In this document: positions 9,801-22,500 of the stretch, piece by piece
Layout: every line of letters starts with the position of its first letter
Numbering within the stretch: the first letter of the stretch is position 1
Assembly (NCBI RefSeq): GCF_026151205.1
Contig: NC_087074.1
Coordinates: 18,388,712 to 18,452,711 of the forward strand
DNA: 64,000 bases
Origin: Bolinopsis microptera
Taxonomy: Eukaryota > Ctenophora > Tentaculata > Lobata > Bolinopsidae
Reading direction: 5' to 3'
Program-made: the position numbers and the translations under genes
Notes under the pieces: generated by a model
The model's database searches: none
Told to the model about the DNA's origin: nothing
What the model saw: only the letters and a program-made list of their open reading frames with translations

Positions 9801-12800
9801 CGGATCAATCAAGTGTGTTCATATTATCAGGAAGAAAAACTTTTGTGCAAACAATTTTTACGTCAGATAATAAGTTAATTGGATAATTATCAATTAACTA
9901 ATTAGCAAAATTCTAAAAATTTTTTATTGGCTTAAAATGATCGGAATAGCTTGAAACACGGCGAAAAGTATTTTTTAGAAAAACTTTGAAAATTTTTCAC
10001 TTACATTTTTTTTTCGAGAGAAAAAAATTCGAAAATTCAAAATATTTTTTCCGCCAAATGTGATCAAACCGCATGAAACACGGAGAAAAATGCCTTTCAA
10101 AAAAACTTAGTGAATTTTTCGTTTCAAGAATACCTAAATCGCCAATATTTGTAGTTGGAGTTCAGTAAATCTCGGCAGATTTTAGTAATCAGGAATTACT
10201 AAGTGAAGAGGTCTGAAACTGAAAAACGTTAACCATACGATCGCGCGGCGATATAAGAGTTTCATAAACTAATTTTCACAGAAACTGCACCAATGGCACA
10301 GTCAAGATCGAAACGATAGCCTGCTGTACTGTCATTTTATTGATTTCAATGATGAATCAGTGGGGTTAAGATAATCACATTTGTAATAAATAAACATCTC
10401 TGTACCGTCAATTGTGCTAATCTAAACCAGCCTACCTGTATTACCAGACCTCTTCTTTTCCTCGACAATCAAACCAAGTTGTTCATATCGCATTTGGTGG
10501 GTGATGTAAGTAGTAATGCGCTTAGTCAATAAAGACACCGTGATTTTTATTAAAAGGAGATGATGAAGCAAGTATTCATAACACAAAGAAGAATGGTCGG
10601 TGGGAATTGGGACCCACTTAAATCACCTTAACACAGTGCCCTCAGTAATCCATCCTGTCATTAAAATTATTTGTTATATAGTATAGTGTTGAAAGTATTG
10701 AAACTAATACATATCGAGCTGTATTCAATCAGACTACGACACAATACGTGTATATTATATGGCTCTTAATGACTAATGAGGTTTATGTAACGCTTTATAC
10801 CGTGAGAAACCCGGTATAGAGACGTTTTAAAGTTTATCACGAAAACGTATACTTGGCTTCATGGCTCATTTACAGTTCGAAGAAGGCAAGAACAGATCAG
10901 GGAAACTAAGGAACAGCCAGGTCCAGGAAGCAAGTGTAAATACACCTTCCAACATCAACTGTGACTTGTTTTGTATTGTTCTGCATACCGCTTCATTTAC
11001 TATGCTGGATCGGTGGTTACCTCAAATCACCCCCATATGTCAGGGTCGGCTAAACGTAAAATCAGCAAGGGTAACATACTGGCAAGGGTAAGATGTAGAT
11101 ACGAATGACGGGCAAGGGGTAATAAAAAACCAGTAATAATTAATTCAGTGAAATGTTCCACGAGAGTCAGGATATTTTGGAAATTGCTAATAGAGACAGA
11201 TCCTGATCAGGAAGGATTGTTAATGTTATTGAGGGTGTTGATTTGAAATCCGGACGTCGTGAGGTAAAAATACAGGTTCTTCCCGTAGGATATTCGGGGC
11301 CATGATGATCAGCTCAGGATTAATGTGGAGTTGAAAATTTAAGCTTTCTGGTCTTTTCTCGCCTTCTTTGAGCTGTCAAAGAGCCATGAGGCCAAGTAGA
11401 CGTTTTCGTGCTAAACTGTTAAACCTCTCCATACTGGGCCTCTCACTGGAGTAACGAGAAGTGTACGGTATAGAACGTTTCATATACCTCATTAAGGGCC
11501 ATAATATAATATACACGTATTGCATTGTGTCGTATTGTGATTGAATACAGCTCGATATGTATTACTACTTACATCACCCACCAAATGCGATATGAACAAC
11601 TTGGTTTGATTGTCGAGGAAAAGAAGAGGTCTGGTAATACAGGTAGGCTGGTTTAGATTAGCACAATTGACGGTACAGAGATGTTTATTTATTACAAATG
11701 TGATTATCTTAACCCCACTGATTCATCATTGAAATCAATAAAATGACAGTACAGCAGGCTATCGTTTCGATCTTGACTGTGCCATTGGTGCAGTTTCTGT
11801 GAAAATTAGTTTATGAAACTCTTATATCGCCGCACGATCGTATGGTTAACGTTTTTCAGTTTCAGACCTCTTCACTTAGTAATTCCTGTTTACTAAAATC
11901 TGCCGAGATTTACTGAACTCCAACTACAAATATTGGCGATTTAAGTATTAAGGTTTTTTGAAAGGCATTTTTCTCCGTGTTTCATGCGGTTTGATCACTT
12001 TCGGCGGAAAAAATATTTTGAATTTTCGAAATTGTTTTCTAAGTCTCGAAAAAAAATGTAAGTGACAAATTTTCAAAGTTTTTCTAAAAAATACTTTTCT
12101 CCGTGTTTCAAGCTATTCCGATCATTTTGAGCCAATAAAAATTTTTTAGAATTTTGCTAATTAGTTAATTGATAATTATCCAATTAACTTATTATCTGAC
12201 GTAAAAATTGTTTGAAAAAAGTTTTTTTTCCTGATAATATGAACACACTCGATTGATCCGCAACCTTTTACGATGTTCACAACTAAAGATATTCGACAAA
12301 CAAGAAAGGTGGTAAAAAGTGGTAAAGTGGCAAAAAGTGGCCTTAAGACAAGTGGAAAAGTTTGGAAAAGTTGGTCAGCCATAAAGGGCACCTAATGGGA
12401 CTCAAAAACGTCAAAAATCCTCTGAAAGCTTCGTGTGTCAGCAGATCGATTTTTTCAGACGGATTTGTCTGTACTAGAATGATGAAAAAGCTATGCAGAT
12501 TAAAATTACCTAGTAAAAAAGTAAATAAACTGTTTTTTAAAATTTTGTTTTAACTATATTACGAATAAAGGGGGTTGTACCCCTGTCACCCCACACCCCC
12601 CTCCTTGTTAGTTAACCCTCAACAGTCAACACCCCCAGGAACGATCACAATATCAACAGTAGGATACGGGGATATAGCCCCAGTAACCACAGCTGGAAAG
12701 TTTGTAGGAGCAACTCTAGCTCTCCTGGGACTCCCTCTCATTGCTATTCCCATGCCTCTTATCATGTCTAAGTTCGATAGTTACTACCAGGTCAGAGTGT

Positions 12801-14720
12801 TTTCGCGTCTAAAAATTGTGGATTCTGAAAAATGCCCGGCAAATTTTAGAATTTGGCCGCCAAATTTTTTTAAAAGGCCTAACTCAAAATTCTGTCCCAA
12901 AACTTAAGGTCATGAGACAATTCTACGTTGATTCTGAAAATTTCATGAAAAAATATTGAAACCCTATTGAGTTCTAAATATTGCGAACTGAGATATATAT
13001 GGGCAATTTTGTTCATTTTTTGCGATTATTTGCACACAGAATCCACAGTTAGAAAGATATTGAGCTGATAATCATTGGGAATGTTTAGTTTAGGCTTACC
13101 TTTCATATAAAGTTAGTTTCATTCAAAAATATCGATATTTGACCAATTTATAGACCAAAATCGATCAAATTTGGTGCATATGCCCAAATATGGGCATATA
13201 GTTTTTAGCTCATAACTCAGTCATTTTGTTGTCCAATCTTGATGAAATTTCATATACTAGTTCAAGGGATCACTAGCTACAAGTAGAGCACCTAAAATCT
13301 GGGTTTTGGGCATGTTCAGGGTATTTGGCTAATTTGGACCAAATATGGGCGTGGCTGCCCCGCGGGCACCGTTTGGCGGTTGGGGTCCGGGACCCCCTCA
13401 AAAGTTTGGTCACCGGTCCTAGTTTGTTGGTCAACTGCTATCTCGAAACCAAGTTTCACAAAAAAATCAGGGTGAACCCCCCTTAATGGTCCTTATTAGA
13501 AGGATAGGATCTGACCTGAGCTTGAAAATATATGACAGGATCTGGTGTCGCACCATATAGTACGCTACCTGGACTGTAGTGCGACACGAACTCAAGTGCG
13601 AATAAGAGAGGGGTTTTGTCGAACTTCAAGGTTCGCACTACAGTACGTTTGCCTGTCACGATGGGTTGTATGATCATGAATGGAAGAGCAATGGATGTCA
13701 GGTCTGTAATAACAGTTGTTATGATTACAGAACCCGTCGGGGATTTGTTCTTGACTAAGTTCTTAGCAAAATTCTGGATATTCTGCAGTACATACTTCTG
13801 ATACCAACCTTAAAAACTTGACACATTGCATGGCAATGCCAATAGGGAAGGTAGACTTTTCTGATCATAACAATGTCAGTTGCACCCATTGCTCCTTCAT
13901 AAATGTATACTATTAAGTCCAAGACAACTTATGGGGCACCCAGTAGCTGCGCAGTGTTTGTAACTGTTATTTCTGTCCGATGCACCGGCTCCCAGGAGTT
14001 ACAATCCTCAGAACTCAAACTCGCTGGTCTGCAGGGAAAATGAAAGAGAGATCTCCTTTCTGCGGGATGGCCCTGTGATCAAAGCTTAACGAAACTAAGC
14101 ACACTGCTGCACAGGTTTAATATGTAGGTAACACTAACTGTGAGGTGCTTGTCCCTAACTTTCCTAATCTCCAGAATGTTAAGCAGAGGAGGAAGACGAA
14201 CGAGATGAGTGCAAAGCTCATGAAGGAGGCAGAACGTATGAGTGCGGTAAGGCTATACTTCTTGACTTTTGAGAATGTTGCAATTCAAACAAAGAAAAGA
14301 AAGATCGTCGACAATCAAGTTTTTCCAGAGGATTGGTTAATTGAACATCATCATGTAGGGCGATCAGCAGAACGACCAGTTGCCAGACCACGCTGCAGAC
14401 GAATGTGAGGATAGAAAGAATTTGTCGTGGATGGTCAAGGCACGTGACGCGTATGGGAACTGCAGAATACCTGACGACGACGAGGATTCGGTGAGTTCAG
14501 AGTTGGCTGGCCAGTTAGCTGTTGTTTATGCAATTTCCTGCAACAATAAAGTAGGTAGAGTTGAGGATTTTGCATTTTGCATGGTTCATTTTCATATTTT
14601 TTAAGTGTTTGTTGCATGCAGCATGTGTTGACAGTGAATTTCCCCGCATCAGTCGTCCCAACAAGGCTCGAAGACTCCGCGTCGCCGCCGTTCCGGAGCC
14701 TCAAACTTAATCACCAATAG
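6811..14720 (+). CDS. Shaker-type voltage-gated K+ channel alpha subunit (5' end missing)
   Basis: Nine exons join in phase: 6811-7006 (second half of T1: RQSFESILYFYQSNG, QPVNV), 7773-7922 (S1), 8253-8359 (S2), 8756-8952 (S3 FLNMIDVLVVVSYL and S4), 9284-9439 (S4-S5 linker, S5, pore helix), 12639-12790 (filter TVGYGD, S6 with PMP in place of Shaker PVP), 14175-14246, 14359-14490 and 14622-14720 (cytoplasmic tail, TAG stop). About 419 residues are covered; the exon for the first half of T1 and the start codon were not found. T1 mediates subfamily-specific tetramerisation, and the subunit should form a plasma-membrane K+ pore. The S4 helix is unusual: positions R1, R2 and R3 of Shaker are Ala, Thr and Ser here, R4 and R6 remain, K5 is Ser. 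In S2 the residues matching Shaker F290 and E293 are both Leu. The last exon is the least certain. Orthology within the Kv family is unresolved. Confidence 0.92.
9585..12476. mobile_element. 2.9-kb foldback (long inverted repeat) element in a K+ channel intron
   Basis: The outer arms (9585-10517 and about 11561-12476) are near-identical reverse complements, beginning TAGTACAGACAAATCCGTC on the left and ending in its complement on the right. The pairing resumes further in (about 10683-10850 with 11400-11560) after a stretch of about 165 bp present only in the left arm and flanked by TAAT. The loop holds no convincing ORF; the short frames at 9670 and 12176-12391 are the same arm sequence on opposite strands. 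Flanking bases share only GAA, so the target-site duplication is unclear. It sits in the intron between the pore-helix exon and the selectivity-filter exon. Confidence 0.85.
12800..14170. other. K+ channel intron after S6, no feature recognised
   Basis: This intron separates the S6 exon from the cytoplasmic-tail exons. It contains AT-rich low-complexity DNA (12,830-13,330), a short GC-richer part (13,330-13,460), and another at about 13,970-14,090. No ORF with family similarity and no RNA gene was seen. Confidence 0.5.
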
Positions 14721-15254
14721 CGACTCTCCTGGCAGGGGCGACGAATTGCCAACATCTGTTTTAGCCCAGTGGCGCTAGGGGCAAATAACGTGTTCCTCTC
14801 AGCACCAGCGGGCAGGACCAGGAGCGGGCAGCAAAGGGCTGCTAGATCCCACAGCTCACATTCTTATTTTAACTCATTTTAACTTATTTTCTGCGAGCGT
14901 AGGGTCGGACCATTACATTAACTTAATATATAAGGACAAGATAGAGGTTGAATATATTTATTTTGTTATTAAAGTTAAACGTTTGTTTACTGGTTAATAG
15001 TAATACCAAGATACTAATGTTGATTCTTACGTTTAAAGGTTTAAGAGGATGACAAACCGGGAAAATGCCCTAAAACAATTGTACATATAAACAGTTTTGA
15101 TGAATTAAGATGTTCTGATTTGGATAATTTTGACTGATATTCTCAAAAAATATGTTTTTTATCTTAGCAAGGTACTAATTATTCAAATTGATATTAAAAT
15201 ACATTTCTTGTGATTAGTAAAACTAAAAATAATCAACAACTTCAAATACGTGAC

Positions 15255-15260
15255 AATAAA
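15255..15260 (+). terminator. Possible polyadenylation signal of the K+ channel gene
   Basis: AATAAA lies 535 bp downstream of the inferred channel stop codon and before the 3' end of the convergent TMEM39 coding exon. It is the closest canonical hexamer I found on this strand. The 817 bp between the two stop codons (14720 to 15537) otherwise shows only a GC-richer patch at 14,720-14,870 and AT-rich DNA. Confidence 0.35.
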
Positions 15261-15536
15261 ATAAGGTAAAGTATTGAAAATACAGTAAACAAATGTTAAT
15301 TTTAAACTGTCTCCAATGAAAGTGTCGGAGAAGCTAAATATGGAAAATGGAAATATACCCGGAACCTCTCAAGTCTCTAGTCACTCAATGCCTTGATGAA
15401 TACACAGCCTCAAAGTGAGCCCCAAAAGCTTGCGCTCAACTCTGCTTCTCTCAGCTGCACGTGTGCTTGAGGAAGGGAGGGGGTTGTGCGTTTAGTGGAA
15501 ACTAACCACTCAACATTTCACAACAGTGACCAGTGA

Positions 15537-16966
15537 TCAGATAGCTTTAGCACGGGAATTAAGATGTTTGGCATCACTAGCTAGAGACATGATGGTGTGT
15601 AGATGTAAGAAGAGGAGGAGGGAGGAGGGAAGGAACTGTTGGAAATATTTCAGGGACAGTGACTGGTAGAACAGCACTGCTACTAACAAACCTGTCAAAT
15701 AAAACAATCATTAATACCGGGTATTTGTTTAATGTTAAATCTCTAATATTAGTTTGAGATAATTATATTAGTGGTGCCCTTGTAAGAAAGAGAACTAAGT
15801 ATAAACATACCCTCAAAAAGAGTGAGGATCTTGAGTATTTTGAAGGACTTGTCGAAGAGGACGTATAGGAATGTGTGCGGGTAGTATGAGGGGTGTGCTG
15901 TAACGGAGGGGGAGATAGCTAAGTAGGTCTTATCTTCCCATCTCACTATACTCTCCTGTTCCCACTCAACGTTATCTTTCCACCTGTTATGTATCAGAGA
16001 TTACGATATTGAGGTGTTTGATAAAACTGACCAACAGGACAAACAAGTACGCTTCACTCGCTTGTAAATAGTCATTATCTGGACATGTTTGGGGAGAGAT
16101 AAATATGATAAGAGATGAACAGAAACCCGTTGTCGGTTGTAAGGAACAACAGTTAAACTGTGAGTAGCCTCTCTACACTTGCCAACTTACTCGGGTAGCG
16201 AGTGGATCTGATCTGATAGCACGGCAGATTGCCATCTTCCCAACAGATTAGCTGCTCCCGTTAATTTTATAATAAAGTCTATCGGCAACACCTGAACAGG
16301 GGAGATTTTATTTAGACTAGGTTCTAAAAGGCTACGAAGAGATGAAATAAGAATGTTCTAAGAAAATACTGGGCTTAATTAAAATGAAACGTAAACGAAA
16401 TGTCCACTTTCCATAACACTTGCCTGAATTACAAGTAGAACTGCGATGTGAATGAGCGAAGTTATTCGCTGTGTTTTTAAACAGTTCATCTGTTTTACCA
16501 CCGTATTACTCTGGGACAAAGTGAATTGTTAATATTCCAAGCAACAGGTTGACTAGCAAACCGAGATAAGTAAACAGCGGGAAAGTGGGAAATTTTGCTT
16601 TGACACGAGACAGCGATCAAATAATCTCAGTATCACTGCTACAGCGCCACGAGCTAAACAAACTCGCATCGACCTTTAGTATAAAAACTTTAAATGTAAA
16701 TGAACAAAAATCGTTTAAACCGACAGCTGTTGTCAAATGTCAATAGCTAACTTTAAAGGCTTTACCTGGTTGAATGTAAAGGGAAGGTAACAAGCCACGT
16801 AAGCGTAGCAGAGAATATTGATACCAACAAACTGCATCCTCTTTTTCAGGTTGCTAAGCAACGCTTCACTGTATTTTCGTATCTCCTCGGGCCCTGCTGA
16901 CTTATTAGGAGAGACTGGTATAACGTTAGGTGGTTTCTCGGTCAACAGTAACGCCAATACTGCCCT
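15537..16966 (-). CDS. TMEM39-family multipass membrane protein, C-terminal half
   Basis: Exons read on the minus strand: 16966 to 16766 (acceptor TTTCAG, donor CAG/GTAAAG; contains VSPN, a LSNLKKRMQF-type loop and the TM segment CYAYVACYLPFTF), about 16291 to 16190 (VLPIDF, then LLGRWQ), 15983 to 15811 (WKDNVEWEQ, then a conserved FLYVLF...ILKILTLFEG block) and 15691 to 15537 (last TM, TGA stop). Phases join for the last three; between the first and second the residues preceding LPID in relatives were not found, so a short exon is missing. TMEM39 proteins are multi-spanning ER membrane proteins, linked in animals to phosphoinositide-phosphatase trafficking, autophagy and collagen secretion. 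The N-terminal half was not located upstream, where only ~2.5 kb separates this gene from the ATP13A 3' end. Confidence 0.78.
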
Positions 16967-17569
16967 GAAATCGAACATTTAATTATTTCTATCACAACGA
17001 ATTAATATTTTGTTTAGATTTTCTTTACTGTATTGAAATCGATAGTGATCCCTGATCAAAATGTGACCGTTTCATCAATGAACTACGCTCAATTTGGAAA
17101 TTGCAATGCACAGGAGGCCCACGTAATTATATTGCAAGGATATGATCAAAAATATAGAAATGTTGTATTTTCTGTGTTGACTGCATCTGATTATTCTGAG
17201 CCCTGAGGAAAGATGGATTGACTGCCTTTCTAGAGGGTAATAAATTGAGATCGAGTCAGCAATTCTCTCAGAAAAGGATGTAAGTTCAATGCGGTAGGGA
17301 AAATAGTTCAGTTATTCTGGAGAAAATTGGTTTTTGTAGATCAGTGTTGGCGAATTTGTACTTTTACGCAGATAATTAGGACATAGAAGAATAATTTCTT
17401 TAAGCTCACGCATAGATGTCAAAATAAACCACGTTTATGCGAATGAAATCGCAAAAAAACGACAAACACGTTTGTCCCATTTTCTTAAAATGACATAGAT
17501 TTGAATTACTGCCTTTTCTCGGAGAACGGCAGCGAATATGTATTGAATAAAATCGAATGGACACGCGTC

Positions 17570-17622
17570 GCGTTCACGTACGTACGTATATACGTACGCG
17601 ACGTACGTACGTACGTGATAAT
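17570..17622. repeat. (ACGT)n palindromic microsatellite
   Basis: Short runs of ACGT repeated around CGTATATACGTACGCG form a self-complementary tract. It sits in the non-coding DNA 5' of the TMEM39 exons. The open frames reported on both strands across it mirror each other and are not coding. Confidence 0.7.
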
Positions 17623-18498
17623 TCGCTCACGAGCGCTTAAAAATCTACAAACACATGAGCGCGCCTTACATACTCCGTTATTAGTAGACCGTTTTAGCAC
17701 ATCTCTCAGGGGTTGTTTTCTCGATACAGGCTCAGAAAGCAGACAAATGAACTCACAAAGGTATGAGAGAAAGTCCACTAGGGGTGAGAACTAGAGTAGA
17801 TATAGATGGAAGAATGTAAAGGGACACGCTCCAGAATATTCCGTGAACAGTCATCTTTAGAGTCTCTCTCAGAAAACCACGTATTTGGGTCCCCTGAAAA
17901 TTGAGTAATCTTAAAAGTTAGATCTAGAAAATATCAGGGTAATTCAACACCGCAAACAGATGACTTTTTGAGTGTTACCCTGGACATAAACTCATTGATA
18001 ACACAGAGTTGCTAGAATTGTTTATCGGCGATGCGGAACGTTTATCAGCGATGCGGAACGTTGAAATAATATTTATCCGGAATAACCGGATGTCCTTTTG
18101 AATACTGATTACCTGTTTAATTGCTGATAAAAGAGGTCTGTAAGTCAGAACTAGAACTGCAAATAAAGCTGCTTCTTTATGAATACTGTGAAGGTGCTGA
18201 AATAAATAAAATAACTAAGGGCTGTGGATATTAGCTGTATCTTACATTCAAATAGTTAATTTATTGTGAAAATGTTTGTTTGGACAAAATTAGCTAAAGA
18301 TTACTAAAAACCAGAAGATTATTGAAGTAATTGGATATTTGAAATAATTAACTATCAACACACCCCGTTGTGTAGAGTGACATTGTGTAGAGTGATAAAA
18401 CACAGCACATAACCCATTAAGTGCATATCTTTAGCAACATTCTGGCTCAAAACTAATCTGAAATATTTATGTGTAATAATTACCTTGTTATGATTCTA

Positions 18499-18559
18499 GG
18501 AACCTCAGATATTTCTACTGGTGGGGATGTTATCTTGTTTTTAACTAAAACAAATTATA
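18499..18559 (-). CDS. Candidate small exon upstream of TMEM39
   Basis: On the minus strand, TTTGTTTTAG precedes a 61-bp open stretch encoding KNKITSPPVEISEVPRIITR, followed by a donor (AG/GTAATT). The peptide faintly recalls the Pro-rich segment just before the first membrane helix of TMEM39 proteins, and the strand and order fit. A further ATG-containing piece near 18,950-18,994 (MNASIKHTPTGENMR with a donor-like GTTTGT) does not join it in frame. No exons for membrane helices 1-4 were found between here and 16,966, so assignment is weak. Confidence 0.25.
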
Positions 18560-19312
18560 AATAAGAGAATATTTTACTTTTTAGAGGGCACACTTGTTTG
18601 TTTGGGGAAGGAAGAGGGTTTAAACTTCTTGGTCATTATCAACAGTACTGATATTTCCCCAGAGAGTAGGATTGCTTTTCAGTGCCACATCTTTACATAG
18701 ACCTACTTAGTTGAGATATAATTAGTTACAAGTCTTGAAGTCTCCGTATGGAAAGAATGCAATTTTTGTAATTTTGGTGAAATGTGATTATATAATTTAT
18801 CTGGTAAGACTTCCGTAAGACTTGAGAATAAGTGTGAAGATGAGGTATGGACTATGGTTGTTATGTGTGGTATGTGCGTTGTTAGTGTGTAATGTTTTAG
18901 AGCACTTGCTAACTGTGTCAGCCAATTTACTATATTGAGGTGATACAAACCTCATATTTTCTCCCGTTGGAGTGTGTTTTATGGAAGCGTTCATTTAACG
19001 TTTATTACAATGGGTAACTCTTCGAGGTTTAATAAAACGATAAAGATTGGCGTTAAACGTTTAACCAAAATTTAATATAATTATTCGCAAGTTTCAAATT
19101 TCAATACTGCCGGAGTTAAAAATACTGATTACTGTGTTACATACATACCTTAACTTATAAAAATCATCTTATTACACAAATTTAATCGGCAATCTGTTCA
19201 AATTAAATAATCATAGGCATCATTTAGATTACCTATTCCAAATATTAAAAGTTTTTACAAATTATCTTATTAACTTAATCATTATTGTAAAAAAATCAAA
19301 ATTTAACCCCAT

Positions 19313-19318
19313 TTATTT
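19313..19318 (-). terminator. Possible polyadenylation signal of the ATP13A-type gene
   Basis: AATAAA on the minus strand, about 220 bp beyond the inferred stop codon at 19538. It supports the placement of the last exon and marks a probable 3' end well before the TMEM39 exons. Confidence 0.35.
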
Positions 19319-19537
19319 CGCATTTTAAAAGATAAATAATTCAAGTTTAATTCGATATTTCAAATATCGAATGTAAAAATCAACTCTGTAGCCTGTCTAT
19401 CGAATATGATCCTTAACCGAAGTAATTACGCATAGCCAATCATGTTTACCATACTTAATAACGTTTTGTACAGGCTTAAAAGCCCTCATTACTACGAAGA
19501 TATTTTCGTAGAAATTCAGCTTCCTGTCAACTAGTTG

Positions 19538-22500
19538 TCATTTGTAGAAGTTCTTTGAGTTGAAGTCGTTAGAGAAGAGGTCCTCCCATACTTCACGCAG
19601 AGTGACAAACTGATATTATAGGTTATGAGTAACTTAGTTATATATTTTTACAAATTTTAAATGTATCTATTTCCATAAAACGGTAATGTATAAATAGCGT
19701 GAATGTTCAGAATGTTAATAAATTTAACATCTTGAGCATATTTACATAAATATGTAAACAAATCATAATCCCATGACCCCTAATATTCAATTTCTGCATA
19801 TTATATTACTTACATCGATTATATTACATCGAGGGAAATTTAAACAAATTTAAAATCACTGTATAAGTAAAGATGTTAACCTGAGGTTTAGCTTTGTTGA
19901 GGAATATTTTAACACCGTTTAAACAGCCGGTCACACGGTTTGTGTCGAACAACTCCTCGACTAGGTACACCAGCACGAAGTTCAGGGCCATCAGCAAAAT
20001 GAACGTTATCTGAAATGAACGTTATCTGAAATGAACGTTATCTGAAATGAACGTCATCTAAGATGAATATTTCCAGAGATTAACGCTATAATCGTTTATG
20101 TATCTAAAATAAAAGTTATGTGAAATTACCGTTATCTGAAAATGAAAGTTATCTGAAATGAATTGAAAAGAGGAGAGTTAATTTTAGCCCTGGTTACAGT
20201 AATACATAATTTTCGTTGATTCTGCGATTCTAAGATAACATGTTTTGATAACCGTGATCTACTGATTACTGGAATTAAAGAAATTTACCGATAAGATTTA
20301 TTTCTGATTTTACACTTAGTACCAAGCACGTGTGAGCTGGAAATGTTTATGTACGTGGTGATGCAGCTCCACCACCAGTACCCTCCGGTAGCCGGTAGGG
20401 ATGATAATTTTTAGTTACGTAGTGGACACTGTAATGTAAGAGCAGCTGGGGTGCAAGATTTATAATATAATTACGAGGTTGCAGTGAAATAAGCCGCCTT
20501 ATCTTCCAGTGGATCTAGGAAAGAATAGCCTGGCACCATTTATCGTAGTTATCACAAATTATAATAATATATCCCTTGCAAAGTAGAGGCAATCATGTTC
20601 CGGGAAAAGCTTTGTGTGGAGAAAAGGTTTGTGTGGATACAACATAAACTTTCGAACATACAGGAATTGTAGATATTTGGACGATTTTGTCCACGCAGGA
20701 GGCCTAGAAGCAATTTGGCAATAGAGACCATTTTCAAATCATACAAAATGACAGTATTGAATATATATTGGTATATTACTGATAAGTGATAACATACCAA
20801 CTTATAAGGTATTATACTACGTCATAACATTCTAAAAATGTGACTGATAAATGTGAAGCATGCCGACTCTGATAAGAGTAATACAATATTCTCAACTAGT
20901 CTGAGTTCACACTTCACACTTCACACTCCACACTTCAATTTCACACCTCACACTTCACACTCCACACTTCACACTTCACACTTCACACTTTACACTTCAC
21001 ACTTCAATTTCACATCTCACACTTCACACTCCACACTTCACACTTCACACTTCACACTTCACACTTCACACTTCACACTCCACACTTCACACTTCACACC
21101 TCACACCTCACACCTCACACCTCACACTCCACACTTCACACTTCACATCTCACACTTCACACTTCACACTTCACACTTCACACTTCACACTTCACACTTC
21201 ACACTTCACACTTCACACCTCACACTTCACACTTCACACTTCACACTTCACACTCCACACTTCACACCTCACACCTCACACTTCACACTCCACACTTCAC
21301 ACTTCACACTTCACACTCCACACTTCACACTTCACACTTCACACTTCACACTTCACACTCCACACTTCACACTTCACACTCCACACTTCACACTTCACAC
21401 TTCACACTTCACACTTCACACTTCACACTTTACACTTCAATTTCACATCTCACACTTCACACTCCACATTTCACACTTCACACTTTACACTTCACACTTC
21501 ACACTTCACAGTTCACACTTCACACCTCACACTTCACATCTCACACTTCACACTTCACACTTCACACTTCACACTTCACACTTCACACTTCACACTTCAC
21601 ACTTTACACTTCAATTTCACATCTCACACTTCACACTCCACATTTCACACTTCACACTTTACACTTCACACTTCACACTCCACACTTCACACTTCACACT
21701 TCACACTTCACACCTCACACTTCACATCTCACACTTCACACTCCACACTTCACAATCCAATAACGACTCAACTTCAAAGCAGCCGTTAAGTAACCTTCAT
21801 AAACATAACACACATTCAGTTCATTCTCAATTTTCAAATATCAGTTCAAACATGAACAATTACATACACGAAAGCACGAATACCCTTTATCTAATCTTAG
21901 ATTATTCACCAAGTTATTGAGTATTGAGATATATATTTTATAATTACTATTATATTATTATAATTATTATTATATAATTATTATTATATTAGCTAACCTG
22001 GACGTCCAGTTGCTGTAGTGAGACCAAGTTCATCATTTTAGTGAGGAATGGAAGAGGTTGAAATACAAACAGTACTGTCATTACGGTACAGAGGAAGAAC
22101 ACGAGCATCAGAGTCCAGTTACGATAGGCCGGCCTGAGGATGATGAGAGTTAGTATCTAGTAAACTGATAAGAGTCTATTATATTATATATTATCGTCTA
22201 TTAAAGTACACTATTTTCTTTGCTACATCTTTTTCTCAGTTAACAAAGTATCTAGATTAATTTATTTAACTGGATATGAGTACCTCGAGGGGGATTATTT
22301 AAAACATAAAAGTGATACGAAAAGTTTGTTTATCAAAACTTTTCGTTCAGCTAGAATAACTTTGCTTTGATTCGTGTGCTTATTGATCATCATAGAAACA
22401 CTGGTTATTGTGCAACGTTGTATAATGTGTAGTGTATAGTGTGTAGTGTGTAGTTATTATAGGTACATAAAACAAAGCAACAGAAAGTAAATGGCATGTT

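Noticed and set aside
20853-21920. 355-codon open frame rich in His, Thr, Ser and Phe
   Set aside because: It is the translation of a 7-bp satellite; three units make 21 nt, so no frame shift or stop arises. It lies in an intron of the opposite-strand ATPase.
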